Assembly: GCF_009758205.1 (NCBI RefSeq)
Contig: NZ_WRXN01000001.1
Coordinates: 124,001 to 188,000 of the forward strand
Reading direction: 5' to 3'
DNA length: 64,000 nucleotides
Source of the DNA: Chitinophaga tropicalis
GTDB taxonomy: Bacteria > Bacteroidota > Bacteroidia > Chitinophagales > Chitinophagaceae
This document shows positions 1 to 9,466 of this stretch, piece by piece. Within the stretch, counting starts at the first letter, position 1. Each line of letters starts with the position of its first letter. The position numbers and the translations under genes were made by a program. The notes under the pieces are model-generated. The model saw nothing but the letters and a program-made list of their open reading frames with translations, searched no databases and was not told the DNA's origin.

Positions 1-783
1 AACGCTCATCAGAGCGTAAAGGCTGTCTGCCAGTAGTTTGCCGTTGTGCAGGTGATAGTTCCATTTCATCAGGTCGCCGGCTGTAGATATAAGGCCTGCT
101 GCAGGCACGCTCATAACAGGGAGGTCCATCATGTCCAGTATCCTGGCTTCTTCTGTCAGTTTATCCCTTTCCTGTTCAACATATCCCTTCACGAGAGATT
201 TCCTCCCACTTTTTTTATAGGCATCAGGCGTCATTGTTTCACTCATACTACACTGTTTGAAGAGCGCTGTAACAAGTTCTTCATAAGATTTGCCGGATAC
301 CTTTCCCACTATCTGTCCCAGTATATTGTAATTCAGGTTGGAATAGGCAAACCGGCTGCCTGGAGTAGCCGCCAGGGGCTTCTTCCAACCGGTAATGCCG
401 GATATATGTTTGAGCAGCTGGCGTACAGTAACAGAGTCCTTCCAGCTTTCAGAGAAGTCCGGCAGATAGTTGCCAATGGTTCTGTCCAGCTGTATCCTGC
501 CGGCCTGTACCTCACGCAATACCAGCACTGCCGTGAACTGTTTGCTGACAGAACCTATCATGAACTGGTCATTCCAGCGAACAGGCGTTTTCTTATCAAG
601 ATCGCTGAAGCCCTGCCGCCTTTTATAGATCTCCTTACCATTTTTTGAGATCAGGACCACTCCATTGAATGCCCGTGGTTTATCCTGGTTAAGTACTGAA
701 TCAAGAGAAACATATAGTCTTTCCTGGGCAAAGGTATTATAACTGAATAAGGAGAAAATAACGAAAGTTAACAGGCGCTTCAT
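1..783 (-). CDS. Serine hydrolase, beta-lactamase/PBP-like, 3' end beyond window
   Basis: The open frame starts with ATG at 783 and stays open for 261 codons to the window edge, so the C-terminus is missing. Residues 1-19 form a signal peptide (MKRLLTFVIF then a hydrophobic stretch ending in FAQ), indicating export to the periplasm. An SVSK motif fits the nucleophile box SxxK of class C beta-lactamase and DD-peptidase-type hydrolases, and a YSN tripeptide about 65 residues later fits the YxN box. The third box (KTG/HxG) would lie in the missing part. The family hydrolyses beta-lactams, D-Ala-D-Ala peptides or esters; the substrate cannot be told. A -7 promoter match lies just upstream. Confidence 0.85.
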   Translation of the reverse strand, partial: MKRLLTFVIFSLFSYNTFAQERLYVSLDSVLNQDKPRAFNGVVLISKNGKEIYKRRQGFSDLDKKTPVRWNDQFMIGSVSKQFTAVLVLREVQAGRIQLDRTIGNYLPDFSESWKDSVTVRQLLKHISGITGWKKPLAATPGSRFAYSNLNYNILGQIVGKVSGKSYEELVTALFKQCSMSETMTPDAYKKSGRKSLVKGYVEQERDKLTEEARILDMMDLPVMSVPAAGLISTAGDLMKWNYHLHNGKLLADSLYALMSV

Positions 784-804
784 TGATGTGAAAGGGTTGA
801 GGCG

Positions 805-837
805 CAAAGATACTTATTAAATAATGAGCTCAGCAAC
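805..837 (-). promoter_or_regulatory. Putative promoter of the beta-lactamase-like gene
   Basis: On the minus strand TATCTTTG (812-805) matches the Bacteroidota -7 consensus TAnnTTTG exactly. A weak GTTG lies 21 bp upstream at the -33 position. It sits between the VOC stop and the hydrolase start, which suggests the hydrolase has its own transcript. Confidence 0.45.
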
Positions 838-1254
838 TCAGACTTCCGCATGCACAGCAACCCTGTTCCCTTCCGTATCCGTAAATATGGCTATATATCC
901 CGCAGGTATCTGCTTACGCGGCACCAGCACTTTCCCGCCCGCCGGTTCAATCCTGTCTATAACGGTCTGTATATCCGGGCTGGCATTCAAATAAACCAAT
1001 ATCCCTTCCTGTGATGGCTTACTGTTTTCTGACCTGACAAGCGCCCCTGTTACCCGGCCTGAGGTGGCCTGTATTACACCCGGTACAGAAGGAAAGAATG
1101 TCAGCTCTTCATTTGTTTCTTCCATCTGTACCGTTCGCATTTTAATGTCCAGTATGGTTTCATAGAATGTCCTTGCACGGTCTGAATCTATAACCGGAAT
1201 TTCGAACCAGGTGATCACGTTAGTGTGTTCACTGATCTTTTTTAGCTTCTGCAT
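838..1254 (-). CDS. VOC (glyoxalase/bleomycin resistance) family protein
   Basis: A 138-residue protein with the paired beta-alpha-beta-beta-beta modules of the vicinal oxygen chelate fold. It begins after 'NVITWFEIPVIDSDRARTFY', the usual first strand and helix, and ends 'AIFTDTEGNRVAVHAEV', the usual last strands. The start at 1254 was chosen because the frame can be extended only to 1302, and that extension is lysine-rich with no family similarity. Members bind a metal and act on glyoxals, antibiotics or aromatic diols, or serve as binding proteins; the role here is unknown. It is 66 bp downstream of the Crp/Fnr gene and may be co-transcribed with it. Confidence 0.8.
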   Translation of the reverse strand: MQKLKKISEHTNVITWFEIPVIDSDRARTFYETILDIKMRTVQMEETNEELTFFPSVPGVIQATSGRVTGALVRSENSKPSQEGILVYLNASPDIQTVIDRIEPAGGKVLVPRKQIPAGYIAIFTDTEGNRVAVHAEV

Positions 1255-1320
1255 GGTCTTTATTTTTTTTAGTAAGTCACAAAGATCATGCAGGGCCTTC
1301 ATCCCGGCCTGTGACTATCG

Positions 1321-1887
1321 TCACAATCTTCTTTTACGAACACGGCTAAGGGTTTCACGGGCTATGCCCAGGTAGGAAGACAGGTCCGTCAACGATACTC
1401 TTTGCAGCAGATGGGGTTGATTTTGCTCAAGGTATTCATAACGTTCCTGCGTAGTATAAAGTTTAAATATGTTAGCATGCTCTTCAAGACGTGAAGCCGT
1501 CAGCCGTAAACATTTTCTTCCCAGGGTTTCAATTTCAGGCCATTGCGCTGCAGCTTCAAACAATTTCTGCCGGTCAAACACTACAGTGGTCAACGGTTCA
1601 CAGGCCTGTATATTATAAGTTGATCTCTCCCCACTGGCAAAGCTGTTGATGTTGGTAGCCACCTCCCCTTCAAAACAGAAAGCAGTATTCTTTTCTACAC
1701 CGTCTTTATCATAGTAGCTTTTGCAATATCCCTGCTCAATAAAGAAAAGGGAATGACACACCTCATTTTCTTTCAGCAGGAAATCATCTTTCCTGAATTC
1801 TCTTCTTGTAAGGACCGGCAACAGGACCTCCCAGCTTTTCTCTGAAAAGTCTGTCAGCGAATGTATGTAATTTAACAGGCGTTGCAT
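1321..1887 (-). CDS. Crp/Fnr-family transcriptional regulator
   Basis: 188 residues. Residues 20-110 form a cyclic-nucleotide-binding-type beta barrel (for example 'FFIEQGYCKSYYDKDG' and 'GERSTYNIQACEPLTTVVF'). The C-terminus 'VSLTDLSSYLGIARETLSRVRKRRL' is a winged-helix recognition region that ends directly after the recognition helix, so the DNA-binding domain is short. There is no Fnr-type cysteine cluster. This shape is common in Bacteroidota, where many members respond to unknown ligands. It lies 12 bp after the AraC gene and 66 bp before the VOC gene. Confidence 0.82.
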   Translation of the reverse strand: MQRLLNYIHSLTDFSEKSWEVLLPVLTRREFRKDDFLLKENEVCHSLFFIEQGYCKSYYDKDGVEKNTAFCFEGEVATNINSFASGERSTYNIQACEPLTTVVFDRQKLFEAAAQWPEIETLGRKCLRLTASRLEEHANIFKLYTTQERYEYLEQNQPHLLQRVSLTDLSSYLGIARETLSRVRKRRL

Positions 1888-1899
1888 AAGGCCTGTAAG

Positions 1900-2706
1900 T
1901 TATTGAATTAATGACGGCGCCACACCATATTGTTTTTTGAATACAAAAGAGAAATGTGACAGGTCTTCAAACCCAAGGTCAAGGTATACATCAGATACTG
2001 TCCTCTTTTTCTCTTTCAGAAGATAGTATGCTTCCTGCAGGCGTCTTTGCAGTAACCAGCGACTGGGGCTCATATGAAAGACCTTTTCAAAATCTCTTTT
2101 GAAAGTAGAAAGGCTACGGCCTGTCAGGTAAGCAAAACGCTTCAGTTCTACATTGAAGTGATAGTTTTTATTCATGTAAGCTTCCAGGTCTATCTTACCA
2201 GGCTCTGAAAAATCAAACAGGATATTCTTCAGATCAGGGTCTATCTGCAGTAATACCAGTAATGCCTCCTTCTGCTTCACTCTTAACAGGTCTTCCATTT
2301 TACCCTGCTTGAATAAATGTTCATATGCCAGCAGCGACTTCATAAAATCTGTCAGCACTCTGCCGCCGGAAAGATTTTTGAATGGAGGGGCTATCACATG
2401 CTGATCCATTTTACACCCCGTTTCCACACTAAAGTTTCTGAGTGTATCCTGCTCAAAATAAATCGAGAGAGACCTGAACTCCTTTCCTTCCGGAGGGTAT
2501 TTCACAAACTTGGCCAGCTGGTTCCTGGAGAAGAAGTAGATATCGCCTTCAGTAAAGGTAAATGACTGCCTGCCATTATTCAGTTCCATTGCACCGGATA
2601 GAATATATCCCAGCGCATGTTCCGGAACAAATTGTTCACCCTCTCTGCTACGGGTATGATAGCAGGAATATTGTATGGGTAGTCTGTTCTCGCTTACCAT
2701 ATTCAT
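1900..2706 (-). CDS. AraC-family transcriptional regulator
   Basis: 268 residues. The N-terminal half is a cupin-like sensing domain ('ALGYILSGAMELNNGRQSFT', 'FTEGDIYFFSRNQ'). The C-terminal 100 residues carry the two helix-turn-helix motifs of AraC/XylS proteins ('LKRFAYLTGRSLSTFKRDF' and 'VSDVYLDLGFEDLSHFSFVF' followed by a 'YGVAPS' end). An alternative start at codon 3 (2700) is possible. It follows the aldehyde dehydrogenase gene with a 34-bp gap on the same strand and may control it. Confidence 0.85.
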   Translation of the reverse strand: MNMVSENRLPIQYSCYHTRSREGEQFVPEHALGYILSGAMELNNGRQSFTFTEGDIYFFSRNQLAKFVKYPPEGKEFRSLSIYFEQDTLRNFSVETGCKMDQHVIAPPFKNLSGGRVLTDFMKSLLAYEHLFKQGKMEDLLRVKQKEALLVLLQIDPDLKNILFDFSEPGKIDLEAYMNKNYHFNVELKRFAYLTGRSLSTFKRDFEKVFHMSPSRWLLQRRLQEAYYLLKEKKRTVSDVYLDLGFEDLSHFSFVFKKQYGVAPSLIQ

Positions 2707-2740
2707 TTACTGTTTTTGAAGGCGATACATAAATATAACA

Positions 2741-4156
2741 TTATACCAGGATGGATTTGGGTTCCAGGTAAGCCTCCAGCCCATAAACACCAAATTCCCT
2801 GCCGATACCGGATTGCTTAAATCCGCCAAAAGGCGCCTGTGGGTCATGTCGGAATCCATTGATAGCCACTCGCCCTGCCAATATTCTTGCCGCTACTCTC
2901 TCAGCCCTTTCATTATCTGCAGAACTTATATAGGCATGCAGGCCATAGTCCGTATCGTTGGCAATGGCAATAGCCTCTTCTTCTGTTTTATACGTAAGAA
3001 TGCTCAGTACAGGCCCAAATATCTCTTCCCTGGCAATACGCATACTGTTATTAACGTTGGTAAAAACAGTGGGCTTGACAAAGTTACCGGCTTCCAGGCC
3101 TTCAGGATGTCCCTCACCTCCAATCAGTAATTCAGCCCCTTCTTCCTGTCCCAGCCTTATATACTGCTGCACACGGTCATACTGCTTTTTACTCACCATT
3201 GGCCCTACCCCGGTATCTTCATCTCCCGGATTACCTACTTTCACCTTTGCTACTGCTGCTTTTACCAGCTGATTCACTTCTTCCAGCCGGCTTTCCGGCA
3301 CCAGCAGGCGGGTAGCTGCTACACATGCCTGCCCGTTATTCATATAAGCAGCCAATACCGCCATGGGGATAGCTTTCTGCAGGTCTGCATCTTCCAGCAG
3401 GATGTTGGGAGATTTGCCGCCCAGTTCCAGCGTTACACGCTTCATAGTGTCTATAGCGCCACGGGCAATGGTCTTACCGATTACCGTAGAACCTGTAAAA
3501 GAGATCTTGGCAATGTCCGGATGACGCGTAATTTCTGCGCCCACTACCTCACCACTGCCATTTACCACGTTGAATATACCTGCTGGCAGCCCTGCTTCAT
3601 GAAAGGCCTCCAGCAGTACCTGTGTCTGCCCGGCGCTCATTTCACTGGGTTTGATCACAGCGGTACAACCCGCTGCAATAGCAGTGGCCAGCTTGCTGCA
3701 TATAAAACTGTTGCTGGCATTCCAGGGAGTAATGATGCCCGCAACACCTACCGGCTCAAGTCTCACTTTTGTACGGTTTACAGTTTTTTCAAAGTCGAAG
3801 ATGCGCAATGTTTCGATAACATCCTGGAAAGCATTAATGGCAAACCGGGTGCTCATACGGCTGAATTGCAGAGTACCGCCATATTCTTCCACCATAGCGG
3901 CCACCATGTCTTCTTCCCTTTTCAATACAGCTGCATGCAGCCTTTCCAGGTAATTGATACGTTCTTCCCTGGTAGTAGCTGAAAGCGCTGGCAGGGCTGC
4001 CTTTGCTGCAGCAATAGCCCTGCGGGTATCTTCTTCATCGCCCAGCGTTACTTTACCCGCCAGTTCATTTGTTGAAGGATTGACCAGGTCAAATACTTCC
4101 GTTCCATGAGGTGTTACAAACTCCCCGTTTACATAGATCTTGTTTATCGCTTTCAT
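2741..4156 (-). CDS. Aldehyde dehydrogenase family protein
   Basis: 471 residues from the ATG at 4156; an in-frame ATG at 4183 adds nine basic residues and is less likely. The NAD(P)-dependent aldehyde dehydrogenase signatures are clear: 'ITPWNASNSF', 'VIKPSEMSAGQ', the general base E244 in 'VTLELGGKSPN', the catalytic C278 in 'NNGQACVAATR', and 'EEIFGPVLSILTYKTEEEA'. It oxidises an aldehyde to the acid with NAD(P)+ in the cytosol; the substrate is not defined by sequence. The AraC regulator follows immediately and may sense a related compound. Confidence 0.92.
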   Translation of the reverse strand: MKAINKIYVNGEFVTPHGTEVFDLVNPSTNELAGKVTLGDEEDTRRAIAAAKAALPALSATTREERINYLERLHAAVLKREEDMVAAMVEEYGGTLQFSRMSTRFAINAFQDVIETLRIFDFEKTVNRTKVRLEPVGVAGIITPWNASNSFICSKLATAIAAGCTAVIKPSEMSAGQTQVLLEAFHEAGLPAGIFNVVNGSGEVVGAEITRHPDIAKISFTGSTVIGKTIARGAIDTMKRVTLELGGKSPNILLEDADLQKAIPMAVLAAYMNNGQACVAATRLLVPESRLEEVNQLVKAAVAKVKVGNPGDEDTGVGPMVSKKQYDRVQQYIRLGQEEGAELLIGGEGHPEGLEAGNFVKPTVFTNVNNSMRIAREEIFGPVLSILTYKTEEEAIAIANDTDYGLHAYISSADNERAERVAARILAGRVAINGFRHDPQAPFGGFKQSGIGREFGVYGLEAYLEPKSILV

Positions 4157-4257
4157 GTGCTTCATTTTTGTTTTGTATGTCAAAGGTGAGACGATCTTGG
4201 AACGGAAAGTTTGTTGTACGGGTCAATCTTTATTTGTTAAAAAGTCCATGAAAAAGT

Positions 4258-4280
4258 AAAAGCGCCATAAAGGCGCTCTT
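4258..4280 (-). terminator. Intrinsic terminator of the small lipoprotein gene
   Basis: On the minus strand AGCGCC, loop TTTAT, GGCGCT followed by TTTTACTTTTT. It lies about 30 bp after the lipoprotein stop codon. Confidence 0.75.
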
Positions 4281-4310
4281 ACATGGGTTAACCAATAATT
4301 ATTTGTCCCA

Positions 4311-4715
4311 TTACTCGCAAGACAAGGTTATAGTATAACTCTTGTAAGTCTTCCCTGCACCATAATCGGCCGTATTTTCAGTAGAAGCAGTAGCACCTGC
4401 AGCCAGTTCATTCAATGTAAGGATAGTATTGGTCTCATAAACTGAGCCGTCAGTAGTAGTTACTTTTATAAGAGCCTGCACTTGTTTTGCTGAACCGTCC
4501 CCAACATTAAATTTCTGGGAAGAATTGTTCTTCACATCAAAGGTCAGGAATATAAGATGCTGTTCCGGAGAGTCCGCAAGCTTGGTCTGGGTCAGCGTAA
4601 AGTCATTTGCAAAACACTTGCCGGATGGCACGGCAGGATTCTTATCATCAGAGCAACTTCCAAGGGTAAACGACAATAATACTACAGACAAAATTGAAAG
4701 GATCGATTTCTTCAT
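4311..4715 (-). CDS. Small hypothetical lipoprotein
   Basis: 134 residues with a lipoprotein signal peptide: MKK, hydrophobic stretch, and a lipobox ending at C21 ('FTLGSC'). The mature part has the look of a small beta sandwich of the DUF4352 kind ('HLIFLTFDVKNNSSQKFNVGDG' region, 'NELAAGATASTENT'), with one further pair of cysteines at C34 and the penultimate residue. It probably sits in the envelope. I cannot name a function. It has its own terminator and no obvious partner gene. Confidence 0.7.
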   Translation of the reverse strand: MKKSILSILSVVLLSFTLGSCSDDKNPAVPSGKCFANDFTLTQTKLADSPEQHLIFLTFDVKNNSSQKFNVGDGSAKQVQALIKVTTTDGSVYETNTILTLNELAAGATASTENTADYGAGKTYKSYTITLSCE

Positions 4716-4933
4716 TGTTTTTTAGTTTAAAGGAAATTAGATCAATAAATTACACTATGGTTTGTGAAGCATGGTTCCAGGCGTTTCAGACATAAGCCCT
4801 GTTTCTTTCACAGTACAAAAATCCTCCGGAGCAGCATTATATTCAATAGCCGGAGTTGAGTATTTTATTTCTACCTATTTATAGGTACTTTCGTATCCAA
4901 TTGGCATTCAAGATAATTTAGAATCTTACCGGC

Positions 4934-6925
4934 ATGAACCGAATACTCATACTATGCTGTACGTTACTGAGCATAACCCTTTCCAGTACAGCGCAACTAC
5001 CATTAAATCAGCAGCGCTATGCAGATAGCCTTATCACCCTTCTGCAAAAGGAAAAGAACGACAGTATAAAGGCAAAGCTCTGCTTCCACCTGATGTATTA
5101 CTGGCAGGTCAGAGATACCGCTAAAGCAAAACATTACCTGGAACAGGGCAGGATATTCAGCAAAAACAATCTTTTCCTCCAGGGGCTGTCCTATGCCCAT
5201 GAAGGCTATTACTACTTCAACTCAGACCTCGACAAAAGCGAAATTGCTTACCTGAAAGCAGATTCCATACTTAGCCACTTTGATACAAAGGAAGCCTATG
5301 TAGCCAGGACCAATATCCTGCAGAACTATGGCGTAATATTCCAGGCCCGGGATGACGACCGGACATTCACCGATATTATACTGAACAGGGCTATCCCCAT
5401 GGCAGAAAAAGCAAAAGACAGCGCAGTTCTCGGATCTCAGTATGTCAGTGTAAGCGTGGGCTTTATGAATATTGAGCAGTATGATAAAGCAGAGATCTAT
5501 CTCAATAATGCCATTAATATCATGAAACTCTCTCATGCACAGTCCTCCCGGCTGGTAGCTGCCTATAACAGGGCAGGAGAGAATTATATCTATCTGAAGA
5601 AAATAAATGCGGCCAAAGGCGTGCTGGATACAGTAAAAGAGATCCTTGCTCCTTACCCTGAATCAGAGCTTTATGCAGGCTACTACCAGGTAGAAGGCAT
5701 GTACCTGCATGAGTTAAAAAAATACAATGAGGCAATAACCAGCTTTGATAAAGGCATAAAAGCGGCCAATGGTCCCAACAAAGCCTACCGCATACAGGAG
5801 CTACAGTTCCTCAAAGTAAAATCACTGCTGGCCGCAGGTAAATATGAACCAGCCCGGCAAATTCTACTCAGTCTCGCTGCCGATGAAGACGTCATTTCCC
5901 TGGATGCCGGCAGGGCAGAGCTGTACTCCAGTTTCGCTGAAGCCTATGCAGGACTGGGCAATACAAAATTGGCCTATGAATGGAATAAGCGCTACAGCCA
6001 ACTGAACGACAGTATGAATGACAGCCGCCTGAAACGGGATATTAATGCCCTGGAGATCAGGTATAAGAATGCAGAGAAAGAACGGGAGATCATCTCCCTC
6101 AAAGCAAAGAATGAACAGTCCATCCTGAAGGCCCGGAACAACCAGCTGGTAGCGTGGCTCTTTGCGGTGCTAAGTATCTTCCTGCTGATAGTGGCCGCAC
6201 TGGCATGGGTATATTACAGGAACAACCGGAAACTGTCTGCCCAGAAAGATATTAACCACCAGCAACAGATCAGGGAAATGGAACAGCAACAACAGCTGAC
6301 CGCCACCACGGCTATGCTGGCAGGCGAAGAGCGGGAAAGACAGCGCCTTGCCCGCGATCTGCACGATGGATTAGGAGGAATGCTGGCCGGTATAAAAATG
6401 GATATCTCCAGGATCAGTGAAATGGAACTTCCCGTAAAAGAACGGTTGCCCGTTGCCGTAGGACAGCTGGACGACGCTATCGGCGAGTTAAGACGCATAG
6501 CCCGCAATATGATGCCGGAAACATTGTTCAGGTTTGGCCTGCCTGCTGCACTGAAAGACTTCTGCGAAAGCTTTGAAAAAGGACCATCCAATATTATACT
6601 GCAATGTTATGGGATGGATAATAACGACCTGTCACCTTCCGTACAGATAATGGTATATCGTATCATACAGGAGCTGGTTACCAACGCCCTGAAACATGCC
6701 AAAGCCACTGATATCCTGATAGACTGTATACAGAACGATAACCAGGTAGATATTACAGTAGAAGACAACGGTAAAGGCTTTGATCCTGACAGGATAAAGA
6801 ACGGAGGCATAGGCCTCAGCAACATACAGACAAGAGTGAATTACTTAAACGGAAAGCTGGATATACAATCCTCTCCCGGTACAGGAACAACAGTGACTAT
6901 AAATATCTTTTTGAATGAACAATGA
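4934..6925 (+). CDS. TPR-containing sensor histidine kinase (NarX/LuxR-system type)
   Basis: 663 residues. A signal peptide (1-20) leads to a periplasmic region of tetratricopeptide-like repeats (about 40-365), a coiled segment, one transmembrane helix (about 404-427) and a cytoplasmic kinase. The phosphoacceptor is H477 in 'RLARDLHDGLGG', typical of HisKA_3. The HATPase_c domain carries the N box 'ELVTNALKHA' (580-589) and G boxes 'DNGKGFD' and 'GGIGLSNI'. The periplasmic TPR region presumably senses an envelope partner or peptide. Its stop overlaps the start of the response regulator gene by 11 bp, so the two are translationally coupled partners. Confidence 0.93.
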   Translation: MNRILILCCTLLSITLSSTAQLPLNQQRYADSLITLLQKEKNDSIKAKLCFHLMYYWQVRDTAKAKHYLEQGRIFSKNNLFLQGLSYAHEGYYYFNSDLDKSEIAYLKADSILSHFDTKEAYVARTNILQNYGVIFQARDDDRTFTDIILNRAIPMAEKAKDSAVLGSQYVSVSVGFMNIEQYDKAEIYLNNAINIMKLSHAQSSRLVAAYNRAGENYIYLKKINAAKGVLDTVKEILAPYPESELYAGYYQVEGMYLHELKKYNEAITSFDKGIKAANGPNKAYRIQELQFLKVKSLLAAGKYEPARQILLSLAADEDVISLDAGRAELYSSFAEAYAGLGNTKLAYEWNKRYSQLNDSMNDSRLKRDINALEIRYKNAEKEREIISLKAKNEQSILKARNNQLVAWLFAVLSIFLLIVAALAWVYYRNNRKLSAQKDINHQQQIREMEQQQQLTATTAMLAGEERERQRLARDLHDGLGGMLAGIKMDISRISEMELPVKERLPVAVGQLDDAIGELRRIARNMMPETLFRFGLPAALKDFCESFEKGPSNIILQCYGMDNNDLSPSVQIMVYRIIQELVTNALKHAKATDILIDCIQNDNQVDITVEDNGKGFDPDRIKNGGIGLSNIQTRVNYLNGKLDIQSSPGTGTTVTINIFLNEQ

Positions 6926-7544
6926 ATCTATCTCTCTGCTCATAGTTGATGATCATCCGGTGGTAATAGCAGGCATCAGATCATTACTTCAGGATATAGA
7001 GAATGTAACAATTGCCGGCAGCTGCCACAACGGGGCTTCAGCAAAAGAGTTCCTTCAGCAACATCATGCAGATATAATACTGCTGGATATTAACCTTCCC
7101 GATATCAGTGGTATAGATCTTTGCCTGGAGCTGAGAAAAAAATATCCTCACCTCCGTATACTGGCGCTCAGCAATCACAGCGAAAAAAGTATGGTGGCAA
7201 GGATGCTGGAAAATGGCGCCTCTGGCTATCTGCTTAAAAACGCTTCCACCGCAGAACTACAGGAAGCCATTCGTGACGCTATGAACGACAGGCTCTTTTT
7301 CAGTAATGACGTTGCCAGGAAAATGCTGGACACTTCTACCAATGTGTCATTACCTCAGCTTACAAGGCGTGAGAAGGAAATACTGAAACTGATAGCTGAA
7401 GGACTGACCAGCCAGACTATAGCGTCAACGCTGAATATAAGTCAGCTAACGGTAGATACACACCGCCGCAACATGATACAGAAATTCAATGTTTCCAGTA
7501 TGACGGCCGTGGTAAAAATTGCAATGGATCATTCCATGATCTGA
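6915..7544 (+). CDS. NarL/LuxR-family response regulator
   Basis: 209 residues. The receiver domain (1-120) has acidic residues D12-D13, phosphoacceptor D58 in 'IILLDINLPD' and K108. The LuxR-type helix-turn-helix (about 145-205) has the family signature 'LTRREKEILKLIAEGLTSQ' and 'LTVDTHRRNMIQKF'. It is the output partner of the overlapping TPR kinase gene. It ends six bases from the convergent NRAMP-like gene with no visible terminator between them. Confidence 0.95.
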   Translation: MNNESISLLIVDDHPVVIAGIRSLLQDIENVTIAGSCHNGASAKEFLQQHHADIILLDINLPDISGIDLCLELRKKYPHLRILALSNHSEKSMVARMLENGASGYLLKNASTAELQEAIRDAMNDRLFFSNDVARKMLDTSTNVSLPQLTRREKEILKLIAEGLTSQTIASTLNISQLTVDTHRRNMIQKFNVSSMTAVVKIAMDHSMI

Positions 7545-7550
7545 GAACTG

Positions 7551-8729
7551 TTATGCCATGACCCATTTCTGGATGGTCCACACACACATCCAGCCCATTA
7601 TCAGTACTACCAGCCAGCCTGCTATCTGCATCCAGAGAGGATGCCTGTAATCATTCACCAGCCTTTTACGCGTAGCCGCTATCAATATTACTGCCAGCGC
7701 CACCGGTAGTATCAGTCCGTTAATAGCCCCTGCCATGATAAGCAGCTGTACAGGATTGCCTATACCCACAACAATAATAGTAGAGAAAATGATGAAACTG
7801 GTGATGAACCACTTCTCATGCGTGGCTATAAAGGGATGGAATGTCTTCATAAACGATACGGATGTATATGCGGCTCCCACTACAGAGGTAATAGCGGCGC
7901 TCCACATCACCACGCCAAAGAAACGGTAACCTATCTCTCCGGCGGCTATACGGAATACCGATGCCGGCGGATTGCCACCGTCCAGCTGAATGCCCTGAGT
8001 CACCACTCCCAATGCCGCCAGGAACAAAAGGGAACGCATCACGCCGGTAATAACTATCCCGCTTACAGCACTACGGTTCACATAGCCTATCTGTTCTTTT
8101 CCCCCAAATCCTGCATCCAGCAGGCGATGTGCGCCTGAGAAGCTGATATAACCACCAACAGTACCTCCTACAAGTGTGACTATAGATCTAATATCTACCA
8201 TATCCGGCCACACGCTTTGCCGCAATGCCGCTACTACCGGCGGATGTGAGCTGACAGCAACATAAAGGGTGAGCAGCACCATGAGGATACCCAGCCAGCG
8301 GGCAAAATGGTCCATTGCCTTACCGGCTTCCTTCAGCCAGAAAATAAACAGTGCAATACCACAACTCAGGATAGCGCCGTATGTAGTATCCATTCCTGAG
8401 AGTACTTGCAGCCCTAATCCACAACCGCCTATATTGGCAATATTGAACACCAATCCTCCCAATACTATCAATACTGTCAGGAAATATCCCAACCCAGGCA
8501 TCAATGCGTTGGCCAGGTCCTGCGCCCGGTACCGGGTTACTGTCAGCACCCGCCAGATATTCAGCTGGGCGCCTATGTCCAGCAGTATAGATAACAGGAT
8601 CACAAAGCTGAATGCGGTGGTCTGCTGTTGCGTAAAAACAGTTGTCTGGGTAAGGAAGCCGGGACCAATAGCCGAAGTAGCCATCAGGAAAGCAGCTCCT
8701 ATCAGTATGGAAAGTCTTTGCTTGCTCAA
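7551..8729 (-). CDS. NRAMP-like (divalent metal transporter family) membrane protein
   Basis: 392 residues with about 11 hydrophobic segments. The start 'SAIGPGFLTQTT' resembles the first helix of NRAMP transporters (consensus GPG.L), which binds metal in true members, but the DPGN metal motif is absent. Its ATG overlaps the pxpA stop (ATGA), so it is translated as the last gene of the 5-oxoprolinase operon. NRAMP-like proteins are often found beside pxpABC. The linkage suggests a transporter connected to 5-oxoproline metabolism rather than general metal uptake, but the substrate is inferred only. Confidence 0.85.
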   Translation of the reverse strand: MSKQRLSILIGAAFLMATSAIGPGFLTQTTVFTQQQTTAFSFVILLSILLDIGAQLNIWRVLTVTRYRAQDLANALMPGLGYFLTVLIVLGGLVFNIANIGGCGLGLQVLSGMDTTYGAILSCGIALFIFWLKEAGKAMDHFARWLGILMVLLTLYVAVSSHPPVVAALRQSVWPDMVDIRSIVTLVGGTVGGYISFSGAHRLLDAGFGGKEQIGYVNRSAVSGIVITGVMRSLLFLAALGVVTQGIQLDGGNPPASVFRIAAGEIGYRFFGVVMWSAAITSVVGAAYTSVSFMKTFHPFIATHEKWFITSFIIFSTIIVVGIGNPVQLLIMAGAINGLILPVALAVILIAATRKRLVNDYRHPLWMQIAGWLVVLIMGWMCVWTIQKWVMA

Positions 8730-9466
8730 ACGTGTTGTATGGTTATCTGGTGGTGATATAATGCCTCATGAACAGCTTTGGCAAACGGAACGGCATGAGC
8801 ACCGTCCCCGTGCAGGCAGATAGTCTGAGTGGTAAGCGGAACAGTAATTCCGTTCACGCTGGTAACCTGCTGTTGTGTTACCATCTGCAATGCCTGCTGT
8901 AAGGCTTTCTCTTCCGTTTCAATCATAGCATCAGGCCTGGAACGCGGGGTCAGGGATCCGTCATCCTGGTAAGTCCTGTCAGCAAATACTTCGCTCACAG
9001 CTTTTAACCCGGCTTCTTCAGCAGCTTCGATCAGCCAGCTGTTGCTTAGTCCAAAAAAACGGAGCGTCGGGTCTGCATCTTTCACCGCCTTCACAATAAT
9101 ACGGGCCATGTCAGGTGTTCTGGCCGCCATATTATAAAGAGCTCCATGTGGTTTCACATGGGTTATTACAGCATTCAGTGAACGGCAAACGGTTTGTATA
9201 ATATGCAGCTGTTCTGTTATAAGATCATATAAAGCAGTGTCAGGAAGATGTTGTTCTGTTCTGCCGAAGTTCTCTTTATCCGCAAATCCTGGATGTGCAC
9301 CTATGGCTACCTGGTGCTGCAGGGCCAGTGTAATGGTACGCTCAATGGTGGATTTATTGCCGGCATGGTAGCCACAGGCAATATTAGCGCTGCTGATGTA
9401 GGGCATGATAGCAGCATCTGTATCCATGCCTTCTCCCATATCGCAGTTAAGATCTACATAATACAT
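8726..9466 (-). CDS. pxpA: 5-oxoprolinase subunit A (LamB/YcsF family)
   Basis: 246 residues starting at the ATG at 9466, which overlaps the pxpC stop as TAATG; a longer frame to 9499 exists but would run into pxpC. Family hallmarks are the opening 'YYVDLNCDMGEG', 'SANIACGYHAGN' and 'THVKPHGALYN'. PxpA with PxpB and PxpC forms the prokaryotic ATP-dependent 5-oxoprolinase, which opens 5-oxo-L-proline (a damage product of glutamine and glutamate) to L-glutamate. All three subunits are present here in the order B, C, A. Confidence 0.95.
   Translation of the reverse strand: MYYVDLNCDMGEGMDTDAAIMPYISSANIACGYHAGNKSTIERTITLALQHQVAIGAHPGFADKENFGRTEQHLPDTALYDLITEQLHIIQTVCRSLNAVITHVKPHGALYNMAARTPDMARIIVKAVKDADPTLRFFGLSNSWLIEAAEEAGLKAVSEVFADRTYQDDGSLTPRSRPDAMIETEEKALQQALQMVTQQQVTSVNGITVPLTTQTICLHGDGAHAVPFAKAVHEALYHHQITIQHV

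Noticed and set aside
46..648. 200-codon plus-strand frame at the left end
   Set aside because: It is antisense to the beta-lactamase-like gene, whose minus-strand frame has a signal peptide and SxxK and YxN motifs.
4281..4310. GGTTAACCC-type sequence beside the lipoprotein terminator as another member of the tiny-transcript family
   Set aside because: The similarity to the 41.4-41.6 kb units is only a few bases, and the hairpin is explained as the lipoprotein terminator.
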